Positions 31,384 through 42,252 are shown, counted from the first letter of the stretch. The stretch: 64,000 bases of DNA from Oikopleura dioica (GCA_907165135.1 OU015567.1:687001-751000), one strand, 5' to 3'. Notes: a model not told the origin generated them from the letters alone. Translations and numbers: made by a program.

Positions 31384-32686
31384 TTCTTTCTCTTTCTTTT
31401 GCCGTGATTTTTATGTGTTTCTGCTATTTGAATAGACAAAAGTGGGCGCACCGTTACGTCATCAAGGTATAACTGACAGTATAATGAGAAAATGAATTTT
31501 AAACACAAAGATTCTAGAAGAAATATTAGAGATAAATTATTTCAAATAATTATTTTTTCTTAATAAATTTTTTGAAGTTTTTTTTATTTATATAATATTA
31601 TATTATTAAAAAATCAGGGGGTCCCCTAGTTCATCCTTGACTTTTAACGTGTGGTGCCCAAGTTCATCAAAGTCAAGGATGAACAACGGGATCCCCTATT
31701 TTATTAATTATAAGTATCCATGAATTTCTCGTTTCAGACTTGTTAAGGGGTCCCCAACGATTTTTCCGAAATAAGCCATTTTCAAACGGCGCTCACGGCG
31801 TCACGGACTTAGATTTTTCAAAAATTTTCTTTCGTACAACTAGATCATTCTTAGATCTAGTGAAGCGTGTCTCAAGTTTTTTTAAATCCAACCACATTCG
31901 GCGCTAAAGAGCCGAGAAGGTAACCATCTCGCGCAAAATCGCGTTTTTGGGTACTTTTTGACCGAGATTTACTCCAAAAATTTAGGAAACAAATATTTTT
32001 TTTCCTGTGGTTTCTGAAAGGTCTAACGCTTATCTAGTGAAGCGTATCTCAGATTTTTCAAATTCCAAAAAATGATAATGTAACGAAGACGATCAAAATA
32101 ATGTACGATTTTTGAAATTTCAACCATGTGAATTGCCTTCCGGGCATTACCCAAACCCATATTTTCTGGCATAAATAGAAAGTTGAGCTCATAGCCTTTC
32201 TAAAAATATGCCATATACGACCCTTTCACAACTGTAAATATGTAAATATGGTAAATATTATTTTTAACGCATAATTTAAGATAAAAAGTCAATGACGGGC
32301 ATTCTAACGCGATTAAAAGAAAAATTTATCAAATATGTTAATACTTTGTCTCCAGGGTGGATAAACTAGAAATGGCTGTTGGCGAGCGCGAGTGAGCGGG
32401 AGCGGCAGCCCGGAATTTTATGGTGAGCGAGTGAGCATGAGCGCTCGCTCACTCGCTCGCGCTCGCTCGTGGCTCGCGCTCACCATTTTTTCAAACTTTG
32501 GTTGGCGGCAAGAATTGACAAAATAATTGAAAGAATTTCGGTCAAATAACGCAAAATATTGAACAATTTAAAATATATTTATCATGATGTCTTGATGGCT
32601 AACGAGCCTTGTAAACTCCGCTTGGATGATCAAACAGTTTCACCGTCACTGGACCCGTGTGTTCGAAGAACGAATCCCTTTAAAAA
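31384..32686. other. Gene-poor stretch
   Basis: No gene seen. Contains a palindrome at about 31615-31702 (CCCCTAGTTCATCCTTGAC and its inverse) and a GAGC/GCTC-rich quasi-palindrome at 32375-32480. Confidence 0.5.
31615..31702. repeat. Short palindrome
   Basis: GGGGGTCCCCTAGTTCATCC with a following CTTGACTTT pairs with AAAGTCAAGGATGAAC and GGGATCCCCT; the loop is about 30 bp. Confidence 0.65.
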
Positions 32687-34838
32687 ATGGAAAGGAAAAT
32701 AATTATTTTACTTTTTGTTTCGTTTTTCATCGGCGTTGGCCTCTCGATCTACCCGCTAATTATCGCATTTCGCAAAGAACAAAAAGAAGTTCAAGAAAAT
32801 GGCCATCTAGGTGATGCAAAACCGATCGGCGCATGGACTCCTACCGAAGAGCGCCTTCATGACAATCTAATTGAAAAAAGAAGCAGCAGAATTTTTCGAA
32901 GTCAAAGCTTTTTATCGCGGAAAATTAACTGATGCAATTATTTCGCCAACACTTCTCCGTAAGTCTATCTTCACCAAAATATCAAATTAATTTTTGTAAT
33001 AAAAATATTTAATAACTAATTTGAACATTATTTAATTTTAAATTAATAATTTATTGAATAAAATGATTATTTAATTATTTATTATCTTATAATGATAAAT
33101 AAATTATTTAATAATAACAATATAATTATTTATTAAATTTTATTATTTAATTTTATTAATTAAAGAATACGAGGCTGCACAAGCGTTTTGCTTGGAAAAG
33201 AACAGTTCCATGCTAGAGATGAAAATCGACACATTCATGCCCATTCCCGACCATATTCATCGACTAACCTTTCTTTATTGGATAAAAGCTGAGTTCTCTC
33301 AAGATCTCGATGGTCTTGAAATCAACGAAGAGTACCGCGAAAAAATTCAAAATGAGCTTGACCGCAGTAAAGCAAGGCCTGGATACATCTTCTTTATGTA
33401 TACAGTTTGCAATCTGCCCAACAAATGCTCATTTTGCTTGTATAATGAACCAACGAACGGCTCAAAATTATATTTGAAAATGATCGTCAGACCACGGAGA
33501 TTTCAAAGATATAAAAGAATCTCTCGGGAGCGGATCCCTCCAATTTGAGCATTTTTAAAGCATAGAAACAAATAGTAGGGAATTTGAATTCGTCTGCGCT
33601 GATAGAGTTTACGAAGATGGAAAAATCCTGGTTCAAGTTGAAGCTGAACCCGATTGTGATGTCTTACAGGTACGAAACAACGGGGGGTACTGAATTGTGC
33701 CGCCCTGCGCCGCCCTGCGCCGCCTTGCGCCGCCCTGCGCCGCCCTGCGCCGCCCAGCGTCGCCCGGTCCGGAACCAATCGACTCTCATTCGACCAAACC
33801 ATGACCTAGGAAAGAGTTCTGAACAAGAGCGACAGAGAGCGAGTTCTCTACCAGAAAATGCACGCGTAAGGGCCTTTGGCCCGTCGCGTGCTCAATAAAT
33901 TAGTGATTTTATGCAAGATCTGAATTTGATTGAGAACTACGAACCTGGCACCCTACATTATAGGTTTTACAAATTTTAACTGTTTGACAATATAAATAAG
34001 TGAGAATAACTAAGTTGACATAAAAAACTTAAATTATGGCCTTTGAAAGACCAAATATCTTCAAACCCGGTGAGGCAGGGCGGCACAGGGCGGCGCAGGG
34101 CGGCGCAGGGCGGCGCAGGGCGGCGCAAGGCGGCGCAGGGCGGCACAATTCAGTGTCTCCCGAAACAACTTGTCATCCTTGCGCAAAGAAATCTATGAGT
34201 TATGAACCGTGAACAATTTTACAATGTTCTTGATAGCTGAACACAACATTTGTGGAGAAGAACAATCTTTTTCTTGGCCCTGATAATAACCCTTTTTGGA
34301 AGCGAGTCGACAACATCAAAGGAACGACTTCCAGGAAAATTCTTTCTGGATACTTCGAAAAAGGTAATCTTCCAAAAACCGAATAAACATTTTGGTCAAT
34401 TTATAATACAAAGGCGGTGAAACTGGCGATATTCCATGGTGCGAAAACAATCCAAATCGTCTCCAGGGTGCATATATTTACGAAAACGAAGTCTATCTCG
34501 GAAACAAAGCGAAAAAGTAAGAATTCGTTTGTTTAATTATTTTATTAAATATTTTCTAAAAGAGCATTTGCAGTTTGTCTTCGCTGATGCTCCTTGCTGG
34601 CTTCAATTATCTTCATCTTCGCGTTTTTTCTGAATCATTTTCGTCACTAAAAATCTTTAAAAAAAAACGAAGCCTTTTTTTCCTACAAAAGCAGAAAATG
34701 AGCGTTGCAAGGAAAAAGACAACAGCGCCAAACAACATAACCATTTTTCTCGCTTCTTTGAAATTCTCGATGTCGACTCTCATAAAGCATCCGTCGATAA
34801 AATCGCCGTTGAGGGGATCGAAAACGCTGTCAACATAA
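32687..34838 (+). CDS. C-type-lectin-like membrane-associated protein
   Basis: Starts MERKIIILLFVSFFIGVG (signal or anchor). Exons then encode AAEFFEVKAFYRGKLTDA, YEAAQAFCLEKNSSMLEM, LPNKCSFCLYNEP, EFEFVCADRVYEDGKIL, NNLFLGPDNNPFWKRV, and GGETGDIPWCENNPNRLQG, which recalls the W-C-PN core of C-type lectin domains. The Cys and Trp spacing is only loosely canonical. A partial paralogue at 63728-64000 shares the last two exons, including intron ends; there the C-terminus is a short hydrophobic tail suited to GPI attachment, while here the same frame runs past that stop to 34838. A 0.48-kb mobile element lies in an intron a few bases after the donor. The 32812-32890 junction is uncertain. Confidence 0.5.
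33682..34161. mobile_element. Fold-back element with 10-bp tandem-repeat arms, 8-9 bp target duplication
   Basis: (C)GAAACAAC occurs directly on both sides (33673-33681, 34161-34169). The ends are GTACTGAATTGTGCCGCCC and inverse GGGCGGCACAATTCAGTG. The arms are arrays of CGCCCTGCGC units, about six on each side in opposite orientation. The middle part (33775-34070) is unique. Confidence 0.8.
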
Positions 34839-34909
34839 GAAAATTCTTCACCAAGTTCATCACAAAAACTTAAAAATTTTTTGAAAAACAAGTTCCAACT
34901 TTTTGACAA
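34613..34909 (-). CDS. Possible single-pass membrane protein or exon, antisense to a lectin-like gene end
   Basis: An open frame of 98 codons with DELGEEFSYVDSVFDPLNGD, then FKEARKMVMLFGAVVFFLAT as a membrane helix, then RKKRLRFF and an acidic tail. Composition looks like a real type I membrane tail rather than noise. The ATG at 34909 may be inside an upstream intron (TTTTTAAG acceptor near 34875), so this could be the last exon of a gene whose 5' part I cannot find. It overlaps the lectin-like gene's 3' end. Confidence 0.35.
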   Translation of the reverse strand: MSKSWNLFFKKFLSFCDELGEEFSYVDSVFDPLNGDFIDGCFMRVDIENFKEARKMVMLFGAVVFFLATLIFCFCRKKRLRFFLKIFSDENDSEKTRR

Positions 34910-34954
34910 AACGTTTTATTCAGAAGCCAAATATTGATTCTCAAAGCTCTTTCA

Positions 34955-35045
34955 TCTAGGCTCGGCAACCTGTGTAGAAAACCTGAGTCAGGATTTGAAG
35001 GAGCTCTTGACTCAGGTTTTCTACACAGGTTGCCGAGTCTAGACC
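34955..35045. mobile_element. CCTGAGTCAGG-family hairpin element
   Basis: TCTAGGCTCGGCAACCTGTG to AAAACCTGAGTCAGG on the left; exact inverse to GGTTGCCGAGTCTAGA on the right. The near-perfect arms suggest a young copy. Confidence 0.85.
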
Positions 35046-35362
35046 GTCAGCTTGCAAGAAAAAAGCATTTTTATTTTCCATTTTTTCTATTTTAAATCCA
35101 AAAGAATGAGACCTTTAAACCTTCTCCCAATTTTTCTTCAACAAAAACCATTGTTGACAAATTGACATTTTTGCATCCAGAAAGAAAAGAAAGCATCAGT
35201 TCTCGCTAATTAACGATCATCGCGGATGTCAAGCGATAAATCGTCAAGCAAGAAATTTATTTTTCGCGTTTCTGCCCGCGGCTGATCCAAGCCCGCGTGG
35301 GTGATACGCGCCCTAGAAAAAAAATCGGCCAAAAATAGGCGGTCAAAAAGAGTGCAATAAAA

Positions 35363-36375
35363 ATGACCGAGCCTCTTCTCGCGGAAAATCTGAATGACAA
35401 AGAGATTGAGGAAATTTCGGAAAAGGAAGAGGAAGAGTTGCTGAAAGAAGAAAACGAGCAGGAAAATGAGACTTCCGGAGAACCGACGAATATTTTGGCT
35501 GTGTTTAATATTCCGCTGGAGATTGATGATGATTCTTTGAAGGGAAGGGCTTTTTCTACGGGGTCTCTTTTTCAACCCTTCCTGAAAATTTAGGAAATCT
35601 TTTCGGGAAAGCCCAAAAAAGACACATTTCCAAAAATGGGGAAAACTAACCGACGCTAGAATCGTCAAAGCAGGAAAGAAATCAAAATCCCGTGGTTTCG
35701 CCTTCATCACATTTGCTGATCTAGAATCCGCAAAGAAAGCGAAAGAGGAAGCTCATGAAAGCTCATGGAACGACAAAATGTACGCGAATCTACCAAAAAA
35801 CTAAATTAAAAAGCAATTTCAGAATTCGAGTTGACTATTCGGTCACGAAACGCGGTCACAGTCCAACGCCGGGGGTTTACAAAGGCCATGCAACTGAAAA
35901 ACTTGCTGTTTCGAAAAAAGTAGTGAATTTGGAACCAGGTCGTCCAGAAACCATCATCAGGGAACGATCCATTTCGCCAGGTCGCCCGGAAGTTGCTGGA
36001 AGACCAAAAACGCCGGAGAAGGAAGAAAAGAAGAAACGAAATAGCGAATCAGAATTGCCAGTCAAGCCGGATGTTATTCGCGGCAGAGCGAGGCGAAAAT
36101 CAAGGTCCCGATCGAGGGAGAGATATCGAAGGAAATCGAGAAGCAGATCGAGGGATAGAAGAAGATCCAGATCAAGAGACCGAAGAAGACGATCATCTCG
36201 CTCAAGATCAAGGTTTGCGGCAAATCTTTTTCCTTCTCATCCTCATTTCTTTCTTAGATCTCGAGACAGAAGAAGATCCAGATCCCGCTCCCGGTCCCGC
36301 GATCGTCGAGACCGAAAACGCTCGCGCTCAAGATCGAGAGAGCGCGAACGAGACCGAAGATATAGAAGATATTGA
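35363..36375 (+). CDS. Transformer-2-like SR splicing regulator
   Basis: An RNA-binding splicing regulator. The acidic N-terminus (EEISEKEEEELLKEE) is followed by one RRM: RNP2 ILAVFNIP, DDDSLK, THFQKWGKLTDARIV, RNP1 SRGFAFITF, ending IRVDYSVTKRGHSPTPGVY, a close match to the TRA2 motif RVDFSITKRPHTPTPG. A Pro/Glu linker and a C-terminal RS domain (SRSRERYRRKSRSRSRDRR and more) complete about 290 residues. The usual N-terminal RS domain is missing and replaced by an acidic segment. Intron 1 (about 35543-35621) has no GT: the RRM requires the AAG/ACA join, giving a GG-AG intron. The other introns are GT-AG. Confidence 0.8.
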
Positions 36376-36560
36376 AGATTATTCTTCATGAAAAATAATT
36401 TTTGATTTTTTGCATTCACCAAGTGCCTTGAGACCAAATACCAATAAAATAAGAAACTGCCAATTATGTTTTCTCAATTTCTAGAGCACTTTTGTAGATT
36501 TTGTCTTAGATTGGAAACCTTGATCAGTTTAAATTTTATGAGAGAAAATTTCTTTGAAAA

Positions 36561-37790
36561 ATGGCAATTATTTTGGTGACGATTCTAGCGATTGGCAGGG
36601 GCTATGATTTTATAATTTTGAAAAAAGAAAAATTGAAAAAATCGGCAATTTAAAATCTATCAAAAGTTGTGACATCATCGTTGATTTTCAAATGCAAACT
36701 AGTCCAAGACTATCTCGGCCGTTTTTCCCGCAAATGGGAGCAGAAAAGGATCCTCCAGACGCCTATCAACACGATTCTAGAGTGGGTCCTCGCGGCTCGC
36801 TGCTCTCGACTCGCCTACATTCCACACGAGGAGTTCAAAAAGATCATCGACGAATGCGGCGATTTCGAAAGCTCTTCTTGCAATTTGACCAAAAAATCGA
36901 AGCGAAAAACCGGCCAAATAAAAAACGTTCTGTTTCAATTTGAAAAGCGGACGTTCGAGTACATCAATGACAAGAAAGAAGACACAGATGTTTATGTCTT
37001 TTGCAACAAGCACTTTTTGGTTATTGCGTTTCGAGGGACGGCGTTTACGATGGTCGATGGATTCAGCTTCAAAGATGTGATGCAGGATCTGAAAATCAAG
37101 AAAGTTCCGTTTTTCGGAGGCTTGGTTCATTCGGGCTTTTACAAGCAGTACTCAGGATCGGTTTCGAGAACCCTTCGAATAAATAAATTCCTCGCTTCTT
37201 CAAACCCTTATCAAGCCATTCGCGATAAACTCTTCTCAAAGACCCTCTTCAACCTGGCCGAATACAACCCTCCAAAAATCCTCATCACTGGCCACTCACT
37301 TGGTGGCGCTCTAGCGTCTCTTTGTGCAGTAGATTTTTCAATCTCCCTGGACCAAGTTTTCAGCGACAGAATCAGATGCATAACTCTCGGGGCGCCAAAA
37401 ACTGGAAACTCGAAATTCTGCAGAGTTTTCAGAAAAAATGTGAAAAATGCGCATCGGCTGGTCTTGCCCTTTGATCCCATTCCAAAGGTAAGCGAGTCAA
37501 TTTTTCCTCCAAGAATATCGATACCGCCGTAGATTCCGCCAAATATTCCTGGAATGCAGTACAAACATCCCATCAAAAAAACGCTGCTCCGGAACTACAA
37601 AAACAAAGTCCTCCAAACGATCCCGACGGAAAGTCATCACTACGAGAACTATCTTCAGTCACTTGAACAGACCAAGAAGGAAGTTTACCGTCTGCTTTCT
37701 CTCTCCCCTTAAAATTGATTTCTCTTTAGAAATGCCGCAAAGAAGGTCATGAAATTGAAGAAAATCAACAAGGAAAACTGTCCTCTTTGA
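36561..37790 (+). CDS. Class 3 (fungal-type) lipase, probably secreted
   Basis: Hydrolyses acylglycerols. The main exon carries WVLAARCSRLAYIP, LVIAFRGTAFTM, a lid/loop region, VHSGFYKQY, the nucleophile elbow ILITGHSLGGALASLCA, ITLGAPKTGN and HRLVLPFDPIPK. A GT-AG intron (37489-37531) leads to IPPNIPGMQY and SHHYENYLQSL, with the likely catalytic His. There is no ATG in the main frame. An upstream ATG (36561) gives the signal peptide MAIILVTILAIG, which joins in frame if 36598-36666 is a GG-AG intron. The last join, near 37730, is ambiguous, so the stop at 37790 is provisional. Ser, Asp and His of the triad appear present. Confidence 0.75.
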
Positions 37791-37861
37791 GTCGAAAATT
37801 TGTCAAATTGCCGAAATTTATGAAAAATAATTTAAATATTTATTTCCTTTTTTTACAAAAA

Positions 37862-40402
37862 TCACCATCCAAAAGGCTCTTCTTCCGACTCTTCCGAATC
37901 ATCATCGCTTTCTCGTACAATCGGCATAATCGGAGCTTGCTGAGCTCTGACGCTAAATAAGCTCATATTGCTTGGCATTTTCTTCATAATCGATTGTTTT
38001 CGTCTTTGATGTTCTGTTGCGTTCATGATTCCGGCGCTGTAGCTTCTTCTTTCCACTTTGTGAAGTTGACCAGCGTTGGCGTACGGGTCGACTGGGTGAA
38101 CTGGTGCAAAGTCCATTTCAGAGGTGGTCATGGTGAGAGTTGGTGCTTCTTCTGGTTTTGGCAGGTCTTTCGCGAGCTCTTCGTATTTGTCTCCGAGGCG
38201 TTGTTTGGCGACTTCAAGGAGTCGAGCTTGTTCGCGAGGGTATGATTCGGCAATTTGCTTGTGGTCGGGATCAACTTGATTTTCCATAAAAAGGGGAAGC
38301 CAAAGTTATCTTGTTAATAAATCCCTGTCCTGAAAATCATCGTAGCAAAGTGAATAGACATACAGTTCACCCATCGCTGTAATCGTCGCCTGGCGCTTGA
38401 CAGTAGGCATCAACAATGAAATTTCACCAAAGAAGTCTCCCTCCTTCAAAACTAAGAAAATGACTCTCTTATTTCTGAATAGAACTTACTGAATGGCTTG
38501 AAGTCTTCGGTATCCGGCATTTCCACCAAGACAGATCCCTGAGTGATAAAATACATGCTTCGGCCAACCTGGCCGATTTTTACGATGGCATCGTCTTTCA
38601 TGTACATTTCCAGCTTCATAAACGGAAGGACCTCGTCAACGAAGTTTTTCGGCGCGTCCTTGAGGAAGGGAACTCCGTTGATTAACGGCGCGCAGTTGTG
38701 GCGAATAATCTCCATTCGCAGCTTTGGATTGAGGATCTTCAGTACTTTCGTTTCATCAAACATCTTTCCGGCGTATCGTTTCTCGTAGTAGTCCAAAACT
38801 CTTTGAGAAAGCTCCTTTGGAACTCTTTTCGTCTCCAAGTAGCCCATTACAGAGGCGATCTTCTCGTTGTAGAGGCGTTTTGATGCGGCCATCATGTGCA
38901 TCATCGACGAAGCGATACCGATGAAAGCTGCTTTGAGCAAGTTCCCGATGAAAGCGGAAGAAAAAGCGGCCCAAAGATCGTGGTAGTTCTGGGGAACGAT
39001 GCTTCCGTAGCCGATGAACATGTGACTCAGCGATCGAAAAACACTGTTTCTAAAGAAAAATATGTTTCTCGAATAAGGATGAGAGGATTCTTCTTACATG
39101 TACTGGAAGCTAAATGATGTCCCGTCCAGATGAAGCTGCTGAATTGTCGTCCAAGAGCTTTTATGAGGAAAAGCCGGATGAAAAGTCGTCACGGCAAACT
39201 AAGAAAAATCGGTCGGACTAGAAAAGGGAAATCGGTTACCTGAAAACAAGCAGAAATATGAATCCAAGTAAGAAGGACGAAAACAAAGAGGAAAATCTTC
39301 AAAAGCCCTTTTGCAACATCAGCATTGAAAACCTTCTCCATGTAAATCGTCAGATTGCGAAACAGTCGAGTCAGTCGCATGAGTCGGAGAACACCAGTGA
39401 TTTTCGTCAAACGGATGAATTTGAGGTATCGAATGATGTCACTTGCAGCCACTCTTGAAAGATAATGAGAAAACGGGAGTCATGAAATTGGTTACTTTTG
39501 AGTTCCGGCAATGTCAGTTTCTGCTGCGTAAATATCCGTGTCGTTGAAGAACACGGCCACAATCTGGTCCAACGGAAGCGTCGCCAGTAAATCGAGCCAG
39601 AACCAGCCTCGCATGTATCGCTTCCGGATCAACTTTGTGTTTAAAACTGCGACATCGGCTTCTTCGTAGCCCGTTCGGAAGTTGCACATCATTTCGAAGG
39701 TGAACCAGAGGTCCGAGACGAGGGTCGAGTAGAAGGCGAAATAGGGATGAATCGTGTCGGGACGGACCATGGCGTAGATGCTCTCGAACTTTGGATAAGC
39801 GATGAACATCGGGATCGTATAGATGTTGAGAAAGAGGATCAAGGCTTTTTAGATCTTCACAATTGGCCTCAGATTTTGGGGATGGTGTCTGGAAGCGTCA
39901 AAAATTTCGATAAATTTTCGTGGGGGGCTACTCGGCTGCTGATTGGCCGATTTGCCGAATCCAGGCTTCTGATTGGTTGAAAATATCTACGCAAAATTTG
40001 TCGAAATTTTTGTCGGTTCCAGACACTTTCCCAAATTTTAAAGAAGAAAGAAAACAAGGAAGACCTTCCTGAAGTCAAGTCCAAAAAAATCCTGAAAAAC
40101 GAGTAGGGATGAATCACAAATGGAAGTTTCTCGATAACTTCATTCTCCGCCTCCAACTTCTCGTCGCAGCCAAATTTGTCCGCATGAAAATCGGCGATGC
40201 TGAAGATCGACTTTCTTGTATTCGCCTTTTTTGTACTGAGAAGGCTTTCTTGCTGCTCCACCGATTTCTTCTTCTCGTCATTTTGATCTTGTGTGATTCC
40301 GAATTCAGCAAGAGGCGAATTGAAAGTTGATTTTTTTCTCGATTTGAAGGCGGTTTTCCGCGCTCCCATGACGGAGACTCTCCGGGGTTCTAGCGTCGCC
40401 AT
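37862..40402 (-). CDS. HCN-type (hyperpolarisation-activated, cyclic-nucleotide-gated) channel
   Basis: N-terminus MATLEPRRVSVMGARK, then the HCN motif LPFVIHPYSFFRIFLDL into S1, MMCNFRTGYEEADVAV (S2-S3 link), FWLDLLATLPLD, a charged S4 with RYLKFIRLTKITGVLRLMR and RLTRLFRN, S5 LLKIFLFVFVLLTWIHISA, pore SHMFIGYGSIVPQ, S6, the C-linker (YYEKRYAGKMFDETKVL) and the cyclic-nucleotide domain (IVKIGQVGRSMYFITQGSV, FFGEISLLMPTVKRQATI). The acidic tail ends at 37862. The selectivity segment is GYGSIVPQ where vertebrate HCN has GYG-QAP. About 600 residues. The intron at 39845-40068 uses a GA donor and contains a MITE. Neighbouring genes give no functional clue. Confidence 0.88.
39883..40026. mobile_element. 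Short MITE, copy 2, inside an HCN intron
   Basis: Perfect 10-bp ends GTGTCTGGAA and TTCCAGACAC. The interior shares the GCTGCTGATTGGC and TCTGATTGGTT blocks with 12268-12415. Confidence 0.8.
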
Positions 40403-40561
40403 CAGACCAAGAAAAATTCCAAAACTGATTTTTCGCGTTTATTTATTTTTTTACAGGAAAGGGTTTCTAGAGAAAAGAGTCTTCATGCACCAATCTTTAG
40501 TCTGAACCACCAATGATGGCGATTAGGTAGATGAAAATTCTTCCTATCTTTTTATTGGATC

Positions 40562-41778
40562 TTAAATTTGGAAAGCGAAAGGAGGAATTTGAAAAGTCAC
40601 GTGATCCGAGTCCTGCATGAAAATGTACATTGATGCTCGAACCCACTCATCGGGCGAAAAGTCGTACTTGTTGTTGACAATCAGCGAGAGTGTAAAAAGA
40701 ATTCCAACGCTCCCGCAGAAGATAACGAAGACACTGGAAATCAGAGAGCTATTTTCAAATGAAAACCTACCAAAGCATTGCCCAGTAAATTTCAATCGGG
40801 AAGAGGAACCATCCGAGAAGACCGATTGGCCAGGAAAGAACGAAATAGATGATGATGACGATTTTCATATGATTGAAGATGTCTTGATAAACGCTTTAAA
40901 TAGTGAAAAGGAATTTTTTCTTACCAAAGCCGCAAACGGTTAAAATCAAGCTGACAAAGAAAATTGACGCGGTTCCGATTCCAGCAGGCACGATTACGGC
41001 TAAAATTAAGATTAAACTGATGAAAGAAGATTTGTACTTACAGAATGCATCTTGAACGCAAGTTTCTACGGCTTCACATTTGGAACTACTACTTCCATAT
41101 GAGCAACCATATTCATCAGCTCTTAAATAAATTCATAAATTTTAACATATAGAGCTAAACTCACTTGCAAAATACATCGTAGCTACAGTTACTTCCAGCG
41201 GTCGACCACATTCCGGCAAGAAATGCGAACATAAACGCCATCAAAACGCTGAAAACGACCAACGAAATTATATTTAATGGCGATGTCCGCATGAGCTTAT
41301 CACTTTTCTCCAGTTTTTGAGCCGAAAAAATTAATGAAGTGCCTTGATTATCCAAAAACGATCCTGCAAGCCATAATACAGGCCACGATGGGAAAGACAA
41401 GAATAACGACCCAGTACAACCACCAGTTCTCGGAAATATAACAAGCAGTCCCATAATCAAACAAGATCCAGCACGTCATCGCCCCAAGAAGGCACATTTG
41501 CAAGCAAACTTTTCAAATGAATTTAACGTTTCATTTGCTTATCTAACCTGTTAGCGAAACTTTGATAAGAAAGGGCCTTCGATTGACCTCATCAAATCCT
41601 TCAGACTCGATATTTATGTCGCCTTGTGGGACATAAGCCGTGGAAGGGGAAATTCTTCGTTCTGAAATTCTGCTCCCGCTTTTGGAATATCACTGAATAA
41701 ATAATTCTTTATTCTCTTCGCCGGAAAAGTTCCCTACCCAAGTTCGACATCATCAAATGCTTCATTCTCTTTTCCCAT
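40562..41778 (-). CDS. Multi-pass membrane protein, paralogue of the gene at 28.2-29.4 kb
   Basis: Starts MGKENEAFDDVELG, with IPKAG as in the paralogue. Further segments: GFDEVNRRPFLIKVSL, ENWWLYWVVILVFPIVAC (TM1), ISLVVFSVLMAFMFAFLAG (TM2), NCSYDVFCK and YGCSYGSSSSKCEAVETCV in the loop, VIVPAGIGTASIFFVSLIL (TM3), IIIYFVLSWPIGLLGWFLF (TM4), SVFVIFCGSVGILFTLSL (TM5), NNKYDFSPDEWVRAS and the stop. Order, loop Cys and the closing DFxPxxW motif match the paralogue. Family unknown. As in the paralogue, frames shift near the N-terminus and after TM1 without a GT-AG intron that fixes both. Confidence 0.6.
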
Positions 41779-42042
41779 TTTTCTATTTTTGGGCGAAGAA
41801 AGCTGGTAATAATCCAAGCTTCCTCACGAGTGTGCATTCAATCCTGTTTGCCTTTCTCATATTATTTGAGTAAATACCAAAAAGCTCGTTATTACCTCCA
41901 AAATTCTCTTGAGCATTAACTTTTCCGACGAGGTTTTTTCCGAGACATTTTCCTCACATAGAGTGAGAGGACATATAATAATCCACTTCTTCAATCGTTC
42001 AGTGGCTCAGTTGATGTCTCAGTCGTTGTCTCCGTTGAGGAG

Positions 42043-42252
42043 TCAAGTTGTGGGAGAGTCGGTTTGCTCGGTTGGTGGCTTAGTCGTTGGCTCAGTTGTG
42101 TGATCAATTGGAGGCTTAGTTGGGGACTCAGTCGGTGGGTCAGTTGAGGGCTCAGACGGTTGGTCAGTGTCGCATTTCGGCTTGGAAAAGTCGAGGGAAA
42201 CTTGGTCGCCCCGGCGAGTTATTCTACTTATTCTAAATGAGAGTGCAGTCAC
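42043..42252 (-). CDS. Possible Thr/Pro-rich (mucin-like) C-terminal exon
   Basis: An open frame with VSLDFSKPKCDTDQPSEPS, then repeats of PPTESPTKPP and TTEPTTKPP up to a stop. This composition is typical of O-glycosylated extracellular stalks. A GT-AG intron and an upstream exon (LTQLALDNGEFLNTAI) near 42285-42315 may belong to it. No domain that would name the protein. Confidence 0.3.
   Translation of the reverse strand: MTALSFRISRITRRGDQVSLDFSKPKCDTDQPSEPSTDPPTESPTKPPIDHTTEPTTKPPTEQTDSPTT

Noticed and set aside
32375-32480. GAGCG/GCTCGC quasi-palindrome
   Set aside because: Could be a small fold-back element, but ends and duplication are not definable; left as part of the gene-poor stretch.
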